64,000 bases of DNA from Liolophura sinensis (lineage: Eukaryota > Mollusca > Polyplacophora > Chitonida > Chitonidae): the NCBI RefSeq assembly GCF_032854445.1, contig NC_088300.1, positions 78,965,084 to 79,029,083 on the forward strand, in the 5' to 3' direction. Below the pieces are notes generated by a model, which saw only the letters and a program-made list of their open reading frames with translations, was not told the origin of the DNA and did no database searches. Position 1 is the first letter of the stretch. Each line of letters opens with the position of its first letter. The position numbers and the translations under genes were made by a program. Shown here piece after piece: positions 48,800 to 60,866 of the stretch.

Positions 48800-51625
48800 A
48801 GTTCTTACAAAAGGAACAGTGCTTCTTTGGATTTTTTGTGTAGTACAGTGGTTTGTGAATGTCGGTGTTAGTCTGCTCGTGTCCAATCGGTTTCCTCTAC
48901 TCCTGAACCTAACTTCAATGAAGTGGAACATAACCGTTCTTCCAGTTTCCTAATGGTAAAAGACTAAGACACTGGTCTACATAGTGAATACCCCATCAAG
49001 TAATTATGAAACTGATATTTATGATGCTGCTTTTGTGCAGATACTTTTGAGATCGTCTTTGGAAAGGAGTTAAAGTCCATAAGACAATGCACAACGCGTA
49101 CAGCGTAAAAGATCGGTACAATCAAATGAAAAGAGGATGGTTTATAGCGATCATTTTTTCTGTGTTTCCGTGGGTCTTAGTTGAGGTGAACTGGTTTATA
49201 TTACACGAAGGAGAAACGTGAAACTCACAGGTCATGTCCATTATGTGAGCCCCCAATGCGAAGGTTGATGACTAATTTGATATTTGCATATTAAAATAAA
49301 TCCTCTGATTCACATTGGGTGTTTGTTTCTGTGTAATGGCCTCTAAATATCTTTTTTTCTATATAAAATTTTGTGCAGCACGTAATACTATTGAAAACCA
49401 TCCGGATCCATAAATAAGATTTTTTTTTTAATGATTTTCTTGATTCTGATTTGTTTTTGATCAGGATTCCTGCGATTATATCTTGAAAACTAGTTTGAGA
49501 ACCATGAAAATAACAGGCTGCATTATGTGTGTTAAACAAATGTGATCAAAATATACGGTAAGGCGGAGAATCGGGCCTTGCGAGGTACCATAAGAAAGTG
49601 CAAATTTCAGAATTTCGGCACAATTGTGTAAGTTTCCGAATCGGAAGCATTAAACTTGGTCGAAGCGACGTGAGACACTTCTAAGCGCCCTTATAAATTA
49701 CATTGCCATGACAGATATGGTTCCTTAGTAATAACTTATCAAAAGGGTGTTTTCGAGAAAATGGTCGTGTTGATATACTGTGTATTAAACTGTTATCAAA
49801 GAATTCGATGCTATTTAGGTAGGCCTAGACAGCTTGCTGAATAAATTATACACTATGACTTACAGAACAAAAAGTAAGATCAGCCGCGACGACATTGTGA
49901 CAGTTGGACACGTAACCTGTGAAACAGTCTCTTGTCAATAACGCCTCGTGATTATTCAAATGGCTGTTATTCTTCATTTGCCATATGATTGCAGCACTGA
50001 CGCTGATGGTATAGAACTGAAGTTAAATATTTCCATCCCTTACTGTTTTCATAAGCTATTTTAATGTTGAAAGGTAGCCCGCTGTCAGCTCCTCAACAAC
50101 AGGGGAATAGGGGCGCGGAGGGGACGCTGAGCTGGCCCGAAAAGTTATACTATATCTGTGTTCCTGTTACCTTGCCCACACTCGTAGCGACACGGTTCAC
50201 CCGGCTCGGAGCACTTCGGGGGTCTTCACCGAGTTCCGAGCAAAATCAACGATGAGGCAATTTCTGAAAAAATCTGACCGTTGACGGAAAATACGCATAA
50301 TATAGAAGGATAATTAACAGGTATAACACCTGTTCTTCATAGCCTTCTTTTCCGTAGCACTAGTCAAACAGTAACATTTTGCATAATGTAACATGAAAAA
50401 AAAAACACATCTGCATAATAAGTTCCTTTTTGTATTAGCGATTAACACGAGGACTACAGGAAAAAGATTCCAAAACGGTTTTATGTGGACGATGGTTCAC
50501 ATTTTGTAAAATTGTTTTAATTACAACGGTAACGGATTTAAGTGAGGCCTAACAGGGTTGAGTCAAGGTAACGGAGTTGATAACACATGCATCAATGCAT
50601 ACGTGTCTACATCACGATCAGGTCCGGTGGCGCAATCGATAGAGCGTCTGCCCCATAAAAAGAAGATCCCAAAGACTTTTAATTTTTATTTGACATGGAA
50701 CTCATTCATGGACTACGAATTTGAACTTTGATATGGAATTCATGCCTGGAATATCCACTGTCTGTCCGGCTTCATTGAAAACTGATGACCACTTCTCTCT
50801 TGTGTGTTACCGGCTTTATTTCGTATTTGTATAATTTCTTACATACCTTTTTTCTTTGGGAGCTAGTGTTAAACGTTGTTTTAGAAATGGATCTTGCGAT
50901 TATCGACTTGGAACGCCCTTTACGGACTACGAATGTATGACATGACGCTCATATTTAACATCGGTAAATCTTGGTACACTTCGCATGGCATACGAAGACC
51001 AAGTCAAATGCCTGGTGTCTGTATGATGTGAGTGGGTGGAGTGTCATGTTTTTTTTCCACGGTATGACGTTCCAGTGAGGTAACTATAAATATACCGGCA
51101 TTAAGACGGCTTTATACAAAGAGACACTGTCCTGCCGGTATGACGGAAATATTGTTGAAAAAGACACCAAACTTCAAACGAAAAACAACTTGAAGTCAGA
51201 TATTGTGAAATGTACACAGTTGAAACTAGTTGTAAGTGGTAATTCCTTTAATGCAAATCTGGAAAATTAAACACATACAACCGTTAAAAATAACCTTATC
51301 GCTCACGGAGTTGCTATGCGCGAAAAAGTTAAGTGCCGCTTAGTTACATATTTTAAAATCAGCTATACTAGAAATGTTACATTCGACCAAAAATCTATCG
51401 TATCATATGAAGACAAAAAACCTCGGGACTAAGAACTGCATGGATACCATATCACATCAGTTTTGCTGTGACAACACTAGACAGTTGCCCCATCGAGTGC
51501 TAAGCTGCTATTGCAGTCACCCCGGTGACTGTAACTGTTACAATCCGAATGTAATACACTTCCCAGACGCAAATGAGTGAGTGCGTGAGTGCTTGGGGTT
51601 GCACTTCCATTGTCCCCGGTTCAGG
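48800..51625. other. Gene-poor region after OGA
   Basis: No conserved coding sequence. It holds a GC-rich patch at 50075-50250 containing the imperfect hairpin ggctcggagc / gttccgagc, a tRNA-like SINE head fragment at about 50622-50657 (tggcgcaatcgatagagcgt), and a reversed SINE tail at about 51572-51605 (gtgagtgcttggggttgc). Confidence 0.55.
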
Positions 51626-51630
51626 TTTAA

Positions 51631-51990
51631 AATTGGTTTAGTCTTTTGTCAGGAACCGCTTCGCAATGGCCGGCTTCGTAAAGCTTCCAGATGATCTTGG
51701 AGAACCCCATCTGGAAGGGTGTGGTGGTCATGAGGAACATGTTCATTTTGTTTCGATATTGTGTGGTGGCTCCGTCGCTCTGGATATGAAGCCGATCTAT
51801 ACCGGGCAGTGTATTAAGCAGCTCATGAAGCACTGGCTGCAGGTATGACCAGATCGCTACTGCATCACGCCTTTTTGAATCAGAGATTGTAAAGAAAGGC
51901 ATACTTTCTTGAACAAAGCTCACCACTGCATCATGAAGTGTAACCTGCGGATGTGATGCACTGAAGTCCTCTGCAGGTCTTATTTTTCAG
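51631..51990 (-). pseudogene. Fragment of an uncharacterised transposon-like animal protein
   Basis: One open stretch encodes RRDAVAIWSYLQPVLHELLN, then LHIQSDGATTQYRNKMNMFL and FSKIIWKLYEAGHCEAVPDK. The pattern 'SDG-TTQYRNK ... EAGHGKG' is recalled from repeated, uncharacterised proteins in fish and invertebrates thought to be mobile-element derived. Upstream and downstream parts are missing. The expected HGKGAPDG is changed to HCEAVPDK, which supports decay. Family name and function are unknown. Confidence 0.6.
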
Positions 51991-52067
51991 CAAATCATCC
52001 AGCTGTACTGTTAGGTCTCCAACTGTCCCTGTAGATTTCTCTTTTATCCAGCCGGCCGTGCGTGAGA

Positions 52068-52210
52068 AGGCCTGCCACCTACCTGCAGACGGTTGTGGGT
52101 TTCCCCCTGGCTCTGTCTAGTTTCCTCCCGCCATAATGCTGGCCGCCGTCGTATAAGTGAAATATTCTTGAGTACGGCATAAAACACCAATCGAATAAAT
52201 AAAAAAAATA
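52068..52210 (-). repeat. SINE-like dispersed repeat, truncated copy
   Basis: Minus-strand copy of the 'tactcaagaatattt' family: gtgggtttccccctggctct, cctcccgccataatgctggc, attcttgagtacggcataaa, then an A-rich tail to 52210. Confidence 0.8.
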
Positions 52211-52249
52211 AATCTTTTATCCAGAGTTATACCCCTTGTCCACATTCTC

Positions 52250-52445
52250 CGCCGTCGCCACCAGGAAGCTCTTTCACCATATTTTCCCACTGCCAGCAGG
52301 AAGCTCTTTCAACGTTTTTTCCCACTGCCACCAGGAGGCTCTTTCACCGTATTTTCCCACTGCCACCAGGAAGCTCTTTCACCGTATTTCCCACTGCCAC
52401 CAAGAAGCTCTTTCACCGTATTTTCCCACTGCCACCAGAATATTG
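52250..52445 (+). repeat. Minisatellite of about 37 bp, five copies
   Basis: Unit ccaccaggaagctctttcac cgtattttcccactg. Five to six copies with minor changes. The open frame through it is a by-product of the unit and is not called as a gene. Confidence 0.9.
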
Positions 52446-52979
52446 GACCATGAATAACTGCTGTTTCTTTAAGGTCTGTTTCATGTTGCTTGTGTCACAC
52501 TGGCAACAGTCTCTGCAGCAACACCCCTTGTTTTCCTTTCACGGCATAAACTGTCTGCCATGTCTTTGATTGTTCTGCAACTGTGGATGGCCTTAGGCAA
52601 TACTAACTTAAGCGTCATGAATTTGGCATTTGAACACAACTTGGCCAGTTTCGCGGAGGCTGATGGAAGGGCCCAGAATCCAGAATGGTTTCAGTTTCAG
52701 GAAGACCGCGCAAGATATGCTGACATCATATTCTCTAATAAATTTTCGATGGAGATTGTTCACCGAGTCATTAAGAAATCGTTTTTGTTTTGTTTTTTTC
52801 TGCTTGTATCTTGTGAGTTTGCTTCTTGCCGGGTGTCATTCTACTGTTGTCGTCATTTTCCAGAAATACAAGTACCTTTGAAGCTATTTTGTTTGCTTTC
52901 CTGTCAAACACCAAGGATTTGTCTGTGAATGTTGGCTATACTGTTTCCGTGAAATCCTAATATGTAATCTGCATGTTAG

Positions 52980-53500
52980 AGAAGACTGTTCTGCTGAAGA
53001 ATTTTACCAGCCACTGTTTTCGAAATGATCTCTTTGTCCTTTTTTGGTTTGCTATTAATAGCTTGTTCTTAAGCTCCTGAGTCAGAGCGAAATGGTGAGT
53101 AAGAGTTTTACGGACTGCTTTACCGTGTTGGACTATTCTCATAGGTTTTCGTCTGGGAGTATTTTGTGTGACCGCTTGTGTTTTGGCGTGCTCTTTTTGC
53201 CGTCGCTTTTATATTTGTCTTTACATGTCCAAAGATCTTTTATTTCTTTCTCGAGTTTATTAATTGTTCGATTAAGCTTTTGATCTGTCCTTTCGTGCAG
53301 ATCTTCTACCCCTGTTTTTGTGGGCGCTCGGTCCTGCCTCCACTTCTTCTCTGCGCCGTCCTTCACCCGATCCAGGTTCGCTGGTTGGAGGGCTTAGTAA
53401 TGTGGCTTCTAGTTCATTTCTTCTTCGCTGTGAGGCTGCGTATCTCCAAAATTGTCATCTCCTGGTGGAAACATTTCTACACACCAAATATATCATGTAT
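52980..53500 (-). other. Possible retroelement gag-like remnant
   Basis: On the minus strand a Lys/Glu-rich, charged stretch (KLEKEIKDLWTCKDKYKSDG and RTKRSFRKQW regions) follows an upstream start-like MFPPGDDNFGDTQPHSEEE, with several stops between. The composition resembles gag-type ORFs of DIRS/Ngaro retrotransposons. No diagnostic motif is seen; this is a weak guess. Confidence 0.25.
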
Positions 53501-53519
53501 TAATTGTTCCATCAAATTA

Positions 53520-55320
53520 CTCTTACAACGGAGTAGCTTCTTGAATCCATAATCAATTCACTCTTAGCCTGGCTATTTACCGTTTTTTTTTGGAGGGGGG
53601 GGGGAGGGGGTCGTCTTGTTCATTTCTCTCTCTCCGAAAAATAGTTTATTAACTTTACTTTCCCACTCTCAACTCGCTCTTTCCACCTGTCTCTCTCCCT
53701 TTCTAGATACTGTCAACGCCGTAAACGATCAGTATTCAATCTCTCCCTATAACGCCTCTCTTTCTCCGCAGCGGTTATCGGCACAGTTTTCACAACAGGT
53801 ATATAAAACCTGAAAAATATAATGTCCTTTTTTGGCAGCAGTTTATAGTATCAGTTGAATCACGGTAAGTATTTGGAGTCTGTTATAGGCCACTTCAGAA
53901 ACAAAAACAAATGAAATTTTGATCACATTCCATCAGCTGTGTTACTAGCATGCCTCAGCTCCGTTACCAGGCATCAACTCTTCTACAGTAGATTGAGCTA
54001 CAGAGTTGAGGGTAACGGAGTTGATATTTACATAAATTTTCATTAGTGTACAGAAATGTATTTGGTGAGTCACGTGTTTTGTTATTGCTATTTGAAGTGG
54101 CGTTGCAAAGCTTTAGTTCGACAAAGATTTTATCTGCCTGGCGTAAATCAATGTAACGCGGAGGTGAGTTGGAATGAACATACACTGTTCCAAGCATTTA
54201 CTTCTCGCTCCTTTAGCTCAGAACGCTAAAATGTACTTACACAATATGTCGTCCGATAGAAGCATTTGCATTAAGGAGGTTAACCCCGTGGTTCGCAAGC
54301 CAGTAATTGCTCTGCCACGTGTTCGCATGGATGATAAATTCGTGGTAGTGGAAGGTTAGGGAAGAGGGGACACAGGTTTACACACTTCATTATACATATG
54401 AACCCATCGAATCGAAATTCCATCTTAAAGTATATATTCCACAACTAAGTAACCATGGATATTTGATAGCAATTTAAAAATACAGTGATACTGTGATTTC
54501 GTCAGATGTACTTGGGGACATTGCAGGAAACACGTGTCGGGCAATAAATAAACCATAAGAAATATAAATTAACACACAAATAACTTTAATTTCATGCCGT
54601 ATTATTTTCTAGATACCCTATATAGCTATATGGCTGCTAGTATATACCTACTGGACATTTTAAAGGATATTTATTAAACTAAATGTGCGGGACAGCAAAA
54701 GTACCCGCAGTGAAAATTTCACCCATATATACACACACCCAAAATGATTCCTTGTCATCATATAACTGAAAACCTGTTAAGTAGGACGTTAAGCCAGAAA
54801 CATCAATTCATTCATTCATTCATTTGTGCATGTTTAAGAATTTACTAACACAAGGGCAAAACAACAAAGCACACACGAAATAACAGCCTTTATATTGGTG
54901 ATGTGCATGATGTACCAAATGTACATGAATTTCAAACGGAACAATCATGTTTAAGAATTTATTACCAGATTGGCCAGAAAAATTGTAACTAAAATATTTT
55001 CTCTCGGAAAATAAGGTATTGAAAAAGATAAAGTCAACTCGCAAAACGATAAACCAGTGTGACCTACAGTTTAACAGTCAGTTGAATTGAAATTGTTTCT
55101 TTCATTCTTGTAATATATATATGATTAAATCTCAGGGCATATGCGTCTATTGACGCGTTCCTCGCCTATAATTACCCAAGTGAGGACTCACACTGTACGT
55201 GATCTTGACAGGCACACATTAACATGTCGGAGGGCTGGCAAGCAGAACACAATTCGACTAACAGAATAAGGTGACAATCGATTCATACTTCACGTGTTCA
55301 GATTTTGTTGACTTCTAAAA
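53520..55320. other. Region without recognised genes
   Basis: Holds a G-run (ggaggggggggggaggggg near 53592-53611) and a SINE 3' tail at about 54750-54830 (catcatataactgaaaacct ... aggacgttaagccagaaaca, then (ttcat)n). No coding sequence was recognised. Confidence 0.5.
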
Positions 55321-55324
55321 GTCA

Positions 55325-55660
55325 CGGACCACGATGGCTCAGTTGGTAGAGAGTCCGCTTCGGCAGTGGTAGACCCAGGGTCAATCCTTGGTCGGGTCAC
55401 ACCTAAGATCTTAAAAGAGGAAATTGTAGCTTCTTCGCTTGGCGTTCAGCATTAAGGGGATAGTGCAACGATAGGTTGATCCGTATCAGAATAATGGCTC
55501 GAGCGGGGCGGATTCGACAAATTGCTTCAGTAAAGCACTACAAGATAAAAGAGCGGTGAAAATCCGTCCGGGACATTACACGTATATACACTCACAGGGC
55601 TCCTTCGTCGTCATATGACTGAAAAGTACGACGTTAAAACCTGAGGACTCATTCACTCAT
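55325..55660 (+). mobile_element. tRNA-derived SINE, nearly full length
   Basis: The head has pol III A-box tggctcagttggtagag and B-box-like gggtcaatcct. The body (ttcgcttggcgttcagcatt, aaggggatagtgcaacg, ggctcgagcggggcg) matches the copy at 58085-58445. The tail is tcgtcgtcatatgactgaaa, acgacgttaaaacctgagga, ctcattcactca. Confidence 0.85.
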
Positions 55661-55994
55661 TTCTGAAAGTCAGCGCCGCGTTTGGAAGGGGGTATCTGAC
55701 TTTCATGGCTTGACTTTTCATAGCTATGCTGTAAACGTGATTTTATATACAACAAAATGAAGTACGTTTGACATCTTTATTATAGTTCAATAATTTGGCA
55801 TGGACATACACATGAGCCGACATGCAAAACTGAAAAGGTAACAATGTGAACTGTCAACCTGGATACAATGATCACGACATGAAAAATGAATATAAGTGCA
55901 TGTCCTATCAGTGGCGGTCCATGCTAGTAAATGACTGTGAACAGCGCGTTCACATGTTAGTGTAGAACAGTGCTCCCTGTAAATAAACGGCCCC

Positions 55995-56250
55995 GACAGC
56001 ACATTTGTCCATCGTCAGGCACATGGCAAACATTGTCCATCATTAGACACATGGCGAACATTGTCCATCGTCAGGGACATGGCGAACATCGTCCATCGTC
56101 AGACACATGCCGAACATCGTCCATCGTCAGACACATGCCGAACATTGTCCATCGTCAGGAACATGCCGAACATGGTCCATCGACAAGGACAGGGTAAACA
56201 TTGTTCATCGTCAAGCACATGGCGAACATTGTCCATCGTCAGGCACAGGT
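55995..56250 (+). repeat. 28-bp minisatellite, about nine copies
   Basis: Unit acattgtccatcgtcaggca catggcga, repeated with small changes (gacacatgccga, gaacatgccga). The apparent open frames of 75-98 codons through it follow from the unit and are not called as genes. Confidence 0.93.
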
Positions 56251-56399
56251 TCGAACTTTCAGCTGTAGTTGCACGCGACCTCGTTCGTCAATGGCCATTC
56301 AGCTGTGCCTTTACTTGCATTGAGAGCTCTGAAATATATGTTACTGATTTTTTATGATTGTTTACGAAACACAACGAAGGATGTTTATTCCATCCCCTA

Positions 56400-56680
56400 C
56401 ATCCCTTGATCAAGGTAATATTTATGGGATAAAAGTTTACCATGTAACAAAGGCATGGTTATGTAAGATAAAGTGTAAAGATATAAAATAAAAGACTAAA
56501 AAAGGTTATTAACGTGACATAAAGGGTTTGTCATGTAAAATAAAAATCCTCGTGTAGGTTATAAAGGGGGAATAAAGGGTTGCTCATGTAAGGTAAAACG
56601 TGACATAAAGGCTTGGTCATATAAGGTAAAAATGTGAAGGTTATTAACGTGAAATAAAGGGATGGTCATGTAAGGTAACT
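56400..56680 (+). repeat. Degenerate tandem repeat with 'ggtcatgtaaggtaaaa' units
   Basis: Repeated words ggttattaacgtga, cataaaggg and (t)ggtcatgtaaggtaaa occur in irregular order. It is an old or interrupted array immediately before the exon at 56728. Confidence 0.7.
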
Positions 56681-56727
56681 TTGTACATTGATTTTACGCA
56701 GGTGTTTTGTTTTCATTGTATGTGTAG

Positions 56728-57003
56728 TGCTTGGCCGGACGTCCAAGGTTGGGGTAATAAAGGGCCACTCGGGTCGACTGATCGCTTCTGCCCACCCCAA
56801 CTGCTCGGAGACAAACATGGAGGTTGCTATAGCGCCGTACAAGGCCAACTTCTACGTGGCCTGGAAAGTCTGTGCTGATCCCTGGACTCAGGAGAACGGC
56901 GAATGGAGCTTCAGGTGCACGTACCAGGACCGTGACGGTCAGGAACAGCGTCGTGATTGTGGCAAAAAGTATCGAGATTCGAGCAGAGACTGTGACCAAC
57001 CAA
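56728..57003 (+). CDS. Internal exon of an unidentified, probably extracellular protein
   Basis: Bounded by an acceptor (ttttcattgtatgtgtag) and a donor (ccaa|gtaagaca), open throughout and phase 1 on both sides, as is usual for extracellular modules. It encodes about 92 residues with five Cys, in NCSETN, VCADP, FRCTYQ, RDCGKK and RDCDQP. The segment ENGEWSFRCTYQ is faintly like dermatopontin repeats (W-x-F-x-C), but I do not consider that established. No neighbouring exon was found. The 3' end with its donor has been copied about a dozen times in the following minisatellite. It could be a real gene exon or the relic of one. Confidence 0.5.
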
Positions 57004-58080
57004 GTAAGACATGACTCAATGCTGTTTATACTCAGCTCCCCAAGTGCTATCGAGAGCAGAGACAGTGACCACCCAATTAAGACATGACTCACTGCTGTAT
57101 TATACTCAGCACCCTCCCCCCTCCGTGATATCGAGAGCAGAGACAGTGACCACCCAATTAAGGCATGACTCACTGCTGTATTATACTCAGCACCCCCCCC
57201 CCCTCCGTGATATCGAGAGCAGAGACAGTGACCACCCAATTAAGGCATGACTCACTGCTGTATTATACTCAGCCCCCCCCCCCTCCGTGATATCGAGAGC
57301 AGAGACAGTGATCACCCAATTAAGGCATGATTCACTGCTGTATTATACTCAGCACCCTCCCCCCTCCGTGATATCGAGAGCAGAGACAGTGACCACCCAA
57401 TTAAGACATGACTCAGTGCTGTTTATACTCAGCTCCCCAAGTGCTATCGAGAGCAGAGACAGTGACCACCCAATTAAGACATGACTCACTGCTGTATTAT
57501 ACTCAGCAACCCCCCCCCCCCCTCCGTGATATCGAGAGCAGAGACAGTGACCACCCAATTAAGACATGACTCACTGCTGTATTATACTCAGCCCCCCCCT
57601 CCTCCGTGATATCGAGAGCAGAGACAGTGACCACCCAATTAAGACATGACTCACTGCTGTATTATACTCAGCCCCCCCCCCCCTCCATGATATCGAGAGC
57701 AGAGACAGTGACCACCCAATTAAGACATGATTCACTGCTGTATTATACTCAGCACCCCCCCCCCCCCCCTCCCTGATATCGAGAGCAGAGACAGTGACCA
57801 ACCAAGTAATACATGACTCACTACTGTATTATGCTCAGCCCTCAGTGATTCGTCAGCAGACATTGACCAGCAAATTGAGACACGACTCACTGCCGTATTA
57901 TATACTCAGCTCACCCTAGTAATACAGTTAGCAGAGACATTGACCAACCAAGTAAGACATGACGCACCTTTGAATTTTACTCAACCCGCCTTCCCTACGC
58001 GATTTCGTGACCAGAGACATTGGCCAACCAAGTCAGGCATGACTCACTGCTGTATTATACTCAGCTTCCCCTAATGACAT
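57004..58080 (+). repeat. Minisatellite of about 82 bp derived from an exon-intron junction
   Basis: Unit: tatcgagagcagagacagtg, accacccaattaagacatga, ctcactgctgtattatactc, agc plus a C-run of variable length. It corresponds to the last ~34 bases of the preceding exon, its donor and ~48 bases of intron. About 12 copies. Central copies have ttaaga where the exon has gtaaga; outer copies keep GT (57806, 57952, 58032). Confidence 0.92.
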
Positions 58081-58084
58081 CGAC

Positions 58085-58445
58085 TGTCCCCGATAGCATA
58101 GTTGGTAGAGCGTCCGCTTCGGCATTGGTAGATCCAGGGTCAGTCCTGGGTAGAGTCACACCTAAGACCTTAAAAGAGAAAGTTTTACCTTCTTCGCTTG
58201 GCATTCAGCATTAAGGGGATAGTGCAACGGCAGTTTGACCCGTATCAGAATAATAGCTCGAGCGGGGCGCATTACTTGCTTTCGGTAAGCGTCTCAGTGA
58301 GCTCAGAAGTAGCACTAGATAAAAGAGCGGTGGAAATCCGTCCTGCAACAAGATGGCACATTACATGATCTCCGATTCCTTCGTCGTCATATGAGTGAAA
58401 AATTGTTAAGCACGACGTCAAGCCCCAAGCACGCACTCGCTCCCT
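58085..58445 (+). mobile_element. tRNA-derived SINE, nearly full length
   Basis: The head has A-box tagcatagttggtagag and B-box-like gggtcagtcct. The body is shared with 55325-55660 (ttcgcttggcattcagcatt, aaggggatagtgcaacg, agagcggtggaaatccgtcc). The tail has tcgtcgtcatatgagtgaaa and cacgacgtcaagccccaagc. It directly follows the minisatellite. Confidence 0.88.
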
Positions 58446-58937
58446 GTTAGTAAATGACTTGTGAACAGCGAGTTCACATGTTAGGTCCATTTTATTGAAA
58501 GAAAAAGTAAAGAATATTGCTGAAACCATATTTGGTGCAATATTAACCCCAAAGAAATGATAACGATACCTCAAGAAAGGACTTTTTTTATTTTTATTTT
58601 TATGATAATATAACTGGTTGCATATGAATGTAAATGAGTATTTGCAAGCACACCTGAAACCTTATTGTGAAAATGCTCAGTACAGAAAAGGCCCTGGTAC
58701 AATCTACAGTTCCTCATTATAATCTATAGCGAAAACTGTCCATATAACCATACTTCCACTAAATAAGCAACATGAGAGACAGCAAACTATGCTCATTACT
58801 GCCTCAATATGTCCGTGCATATTTTGGACAGGGAAACAAGTAAATATGCATTGCATAAAAAAGCATTGATTAATAATACCTGACTAATAATACACATCTA
58901 CCTTTCTTAATTTGTTCAGTTAAAGAATTCTTGACAT

Positions 58938-59960
58938 TCAACGGGATACGTTTGGCAGTCCAGCAATAACCCCACAAATAAGCAGCGGTGGCAATGGTGT
59001 AAATTTCTGAATAAACAGATGAAACAGTTGTATTTCTAATAATGGGTCGCTCTTTAGGCCATTCAGACCGGAACCAGATTCATTGTAAATACCCGAGCAC
59101 CCTGTGTCATCCTCCCAGGCCAAATAAAGCCTTAGCTCATGGGTGGGAAAAGGCGCTACATCCAAAAACATGCTCTTGCCGTTCCAGAGTTTCACGAAAC
59201 CTAGCCACATTTTAAGATCAGATCTGGCCTCGTGATTTAAATAGACATATGCATTTAACTCTCTAACGCTTGCTGCCAAGTCTAGTAGATATAAAACAAA
59301 AGCCCTGCCGGGAACCACCACTTTGGCTGCAAAACTGAGGTGACCTAGAAGGCTGAGCAGTTGACGCTTGGTTGTCTTGGACGAAGTGAGCAGTTTTGAT
59401 ATAAACGGAATAATCCTATCGAGCTTGTCAGTAGGTAACCTAGACTCCATGTGCAGTGTGTCCAATAGAATGCCTAAATACCCAAGTTGGTGTGTAGGGC
59501 CTACTGTCTTATGGGGTGCTACAGGATATTGAGCCTATAGAACAACAGGGAGAGTGAGGCTTTAGCACGAAGAGCCTCGTGATTCGGGGCTGTCAATGGC
59601 CAGGAAGTCGTCCAGGAGACGGAAGATACATTTGATTCTGTACTTGTTTCTGGCAATCCATTTCAATGCTTGCGACAACGCATCAAAAATGTTAAGACTG
59701 GACAGTGATCCACATGCTAATCTCTCATAGTGGAAGACATTTAAAACCGCATAAATGCCACAAAGAAGGCTGTACTGGAATGAGCTTCAATGCATCTGTG
59801 ATGTCCGTTAGGCACAACCAGCTACCCCTTCCAAACTCACTTATCCTTTTCGTGGCTTGGTCAAAGTGTACATACTTGAGAGAATGTTGATCTATCAGGC
59901 TATTCATGCTAGGGTGATTCTCTACATCACGTGTTAACCAAAGATCCAAACGGGTTTTTT
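58938..59960 (-). pseudogene. DIRS/Ngaro-like reverse transcriptase-RNase H remnant
   Basis: On the minus strand from about 59960: PSMNSLIDQHSLKYVHFDQA and GSWLCLTDITDALKLIPVQP (RT motif with catalytic Asp), then after a frame change IFRLLDDFLAIDSPES (the (Y/L)LDDFL catalytic box), then from 59465 ESRLPTDKLDRIIPFISKLL, LLSLLGHLSFAAKVVVPGRA and LYLAWEDDTGCSGI (RNase H-like region). The order matches tyrosine-recombinase retrotransposons of the DIRS/Ngaro group. At least two frame breaks and stops make it inactive. No recombinase or repeats were found nearby. Confidence 0.8.
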
Positions 59961-60866
59961 TTTTTGGTGTTTTTTTTGCTCAATGCAGTAGACAAGTTGG
60001 ATCCTAACATGCAGGCTGAAACTGGCTAATTGAACCATGTGTTCTGAAAACTTTCTAGACTCACCAGGCCACTCTAAATCTATTGGCTGCAACACCTTGC
60101 TACGGATATATTACTGCCTGAAAATACTGTGAAACTACTCGCTACTTTGATTGGCTGAAATTTAATTCATCCAAGCTGAATCCATTTGTGTGTATAAACT
60201 AGATTCAATAAAAATTGTTATGTATACATTATATGTCATAGTCGGATATCAGGAACAAAACTTGACCTTGCTGCTTACAAAGTGAGAGATATCTAGAACT
60301 GTATGTGAATACAAAGTCCGTCATTCATCGAGAACACGAATCTTCGTTGAGATGATTTTCCAATATGTGCACACCATTTCATATAAAAATATTTTGTTTG
60401 TCTTTTAAAATTTAAAAGAGAACATTTTTTACTAGAGAACATGCATGGTCACATTATCCCAGATCAAATTATTTCGTTGTTGTACAGTTCATTAATAAAA
60501 ACAGCTATATTCTTATAGCTATGTTCTTCTGTATGATGTGGAGAAAGTACATACTACCACTACATGCACCGTAACATAGCCCAGAAGTGAAAAAGGTACA
60601 TAGTACCACTACACTCCGCAGGTTTATGCTACATGCACCGTGATATAGCCCAGAAGTGAAAAACGTACATGCATATGGATTTATCACGTCTGCATTCATC
60701 CACGAACAAATGCTACACATAACTATAACTAGTATAGTAAGAAATGAATATTGAATAATGTATATCACAGGCTGTAGAGGCCTGTGAACTGTCATATGGA
60801 GAAGTAGTCTGCCGCATAAATATAGACCTGGGGTGCACGCAGAGCCTATTTAGTCCGTTTCGGTGT
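59961..60866. other. Region without genes; two-copy direct repeat at about 60540-60665
   Basis: The sequence agtacatactaccactacat ... gcaccgtaacatagcccaga agtgaaaaa is duplicated in tandem with an interval of about 60 bases. Otherwise AT-rich, with no coding sequence recognised. Confidence 0.6.

Noticed and set aside
50075-50250. Structured RNA or 5S-like gene in a GC-rich patch
   Set aside because: One short hairpin (ggctcggagc / gttccgagc) is seen, but no conserved RNA boxes.
52560-52928. 122-codon frame beginning MSLIVLQLWM
   Set aside because: The segment NPEWFQFQEDRARYADIIFS looked protein-like, but I recognise no family, and the second half is low-complexity Phe/Cys-rich sequence; not enough to call.
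55333-55400. tRNA gene
   Set aside because: A- and B-box-like words are present, but the sequence continues into a body and tail shared with 58085-58445, and a clean cloverleaf is not formed. It is the head of a SINE.
55970-56357. Protein-coding frames of 75-98 codons
   Set aside because: They are produced by the 28-bp tandem unit (SIVRDMA-, HRPSSDTC-type repeats) and have no family resemblance.
56694-57239. 181-codon frame on the minus strand
   Set aside because: It runs antisense to the exon at 56728-57003 and through the 82-bp minisatellite, giving a repetitive translation.
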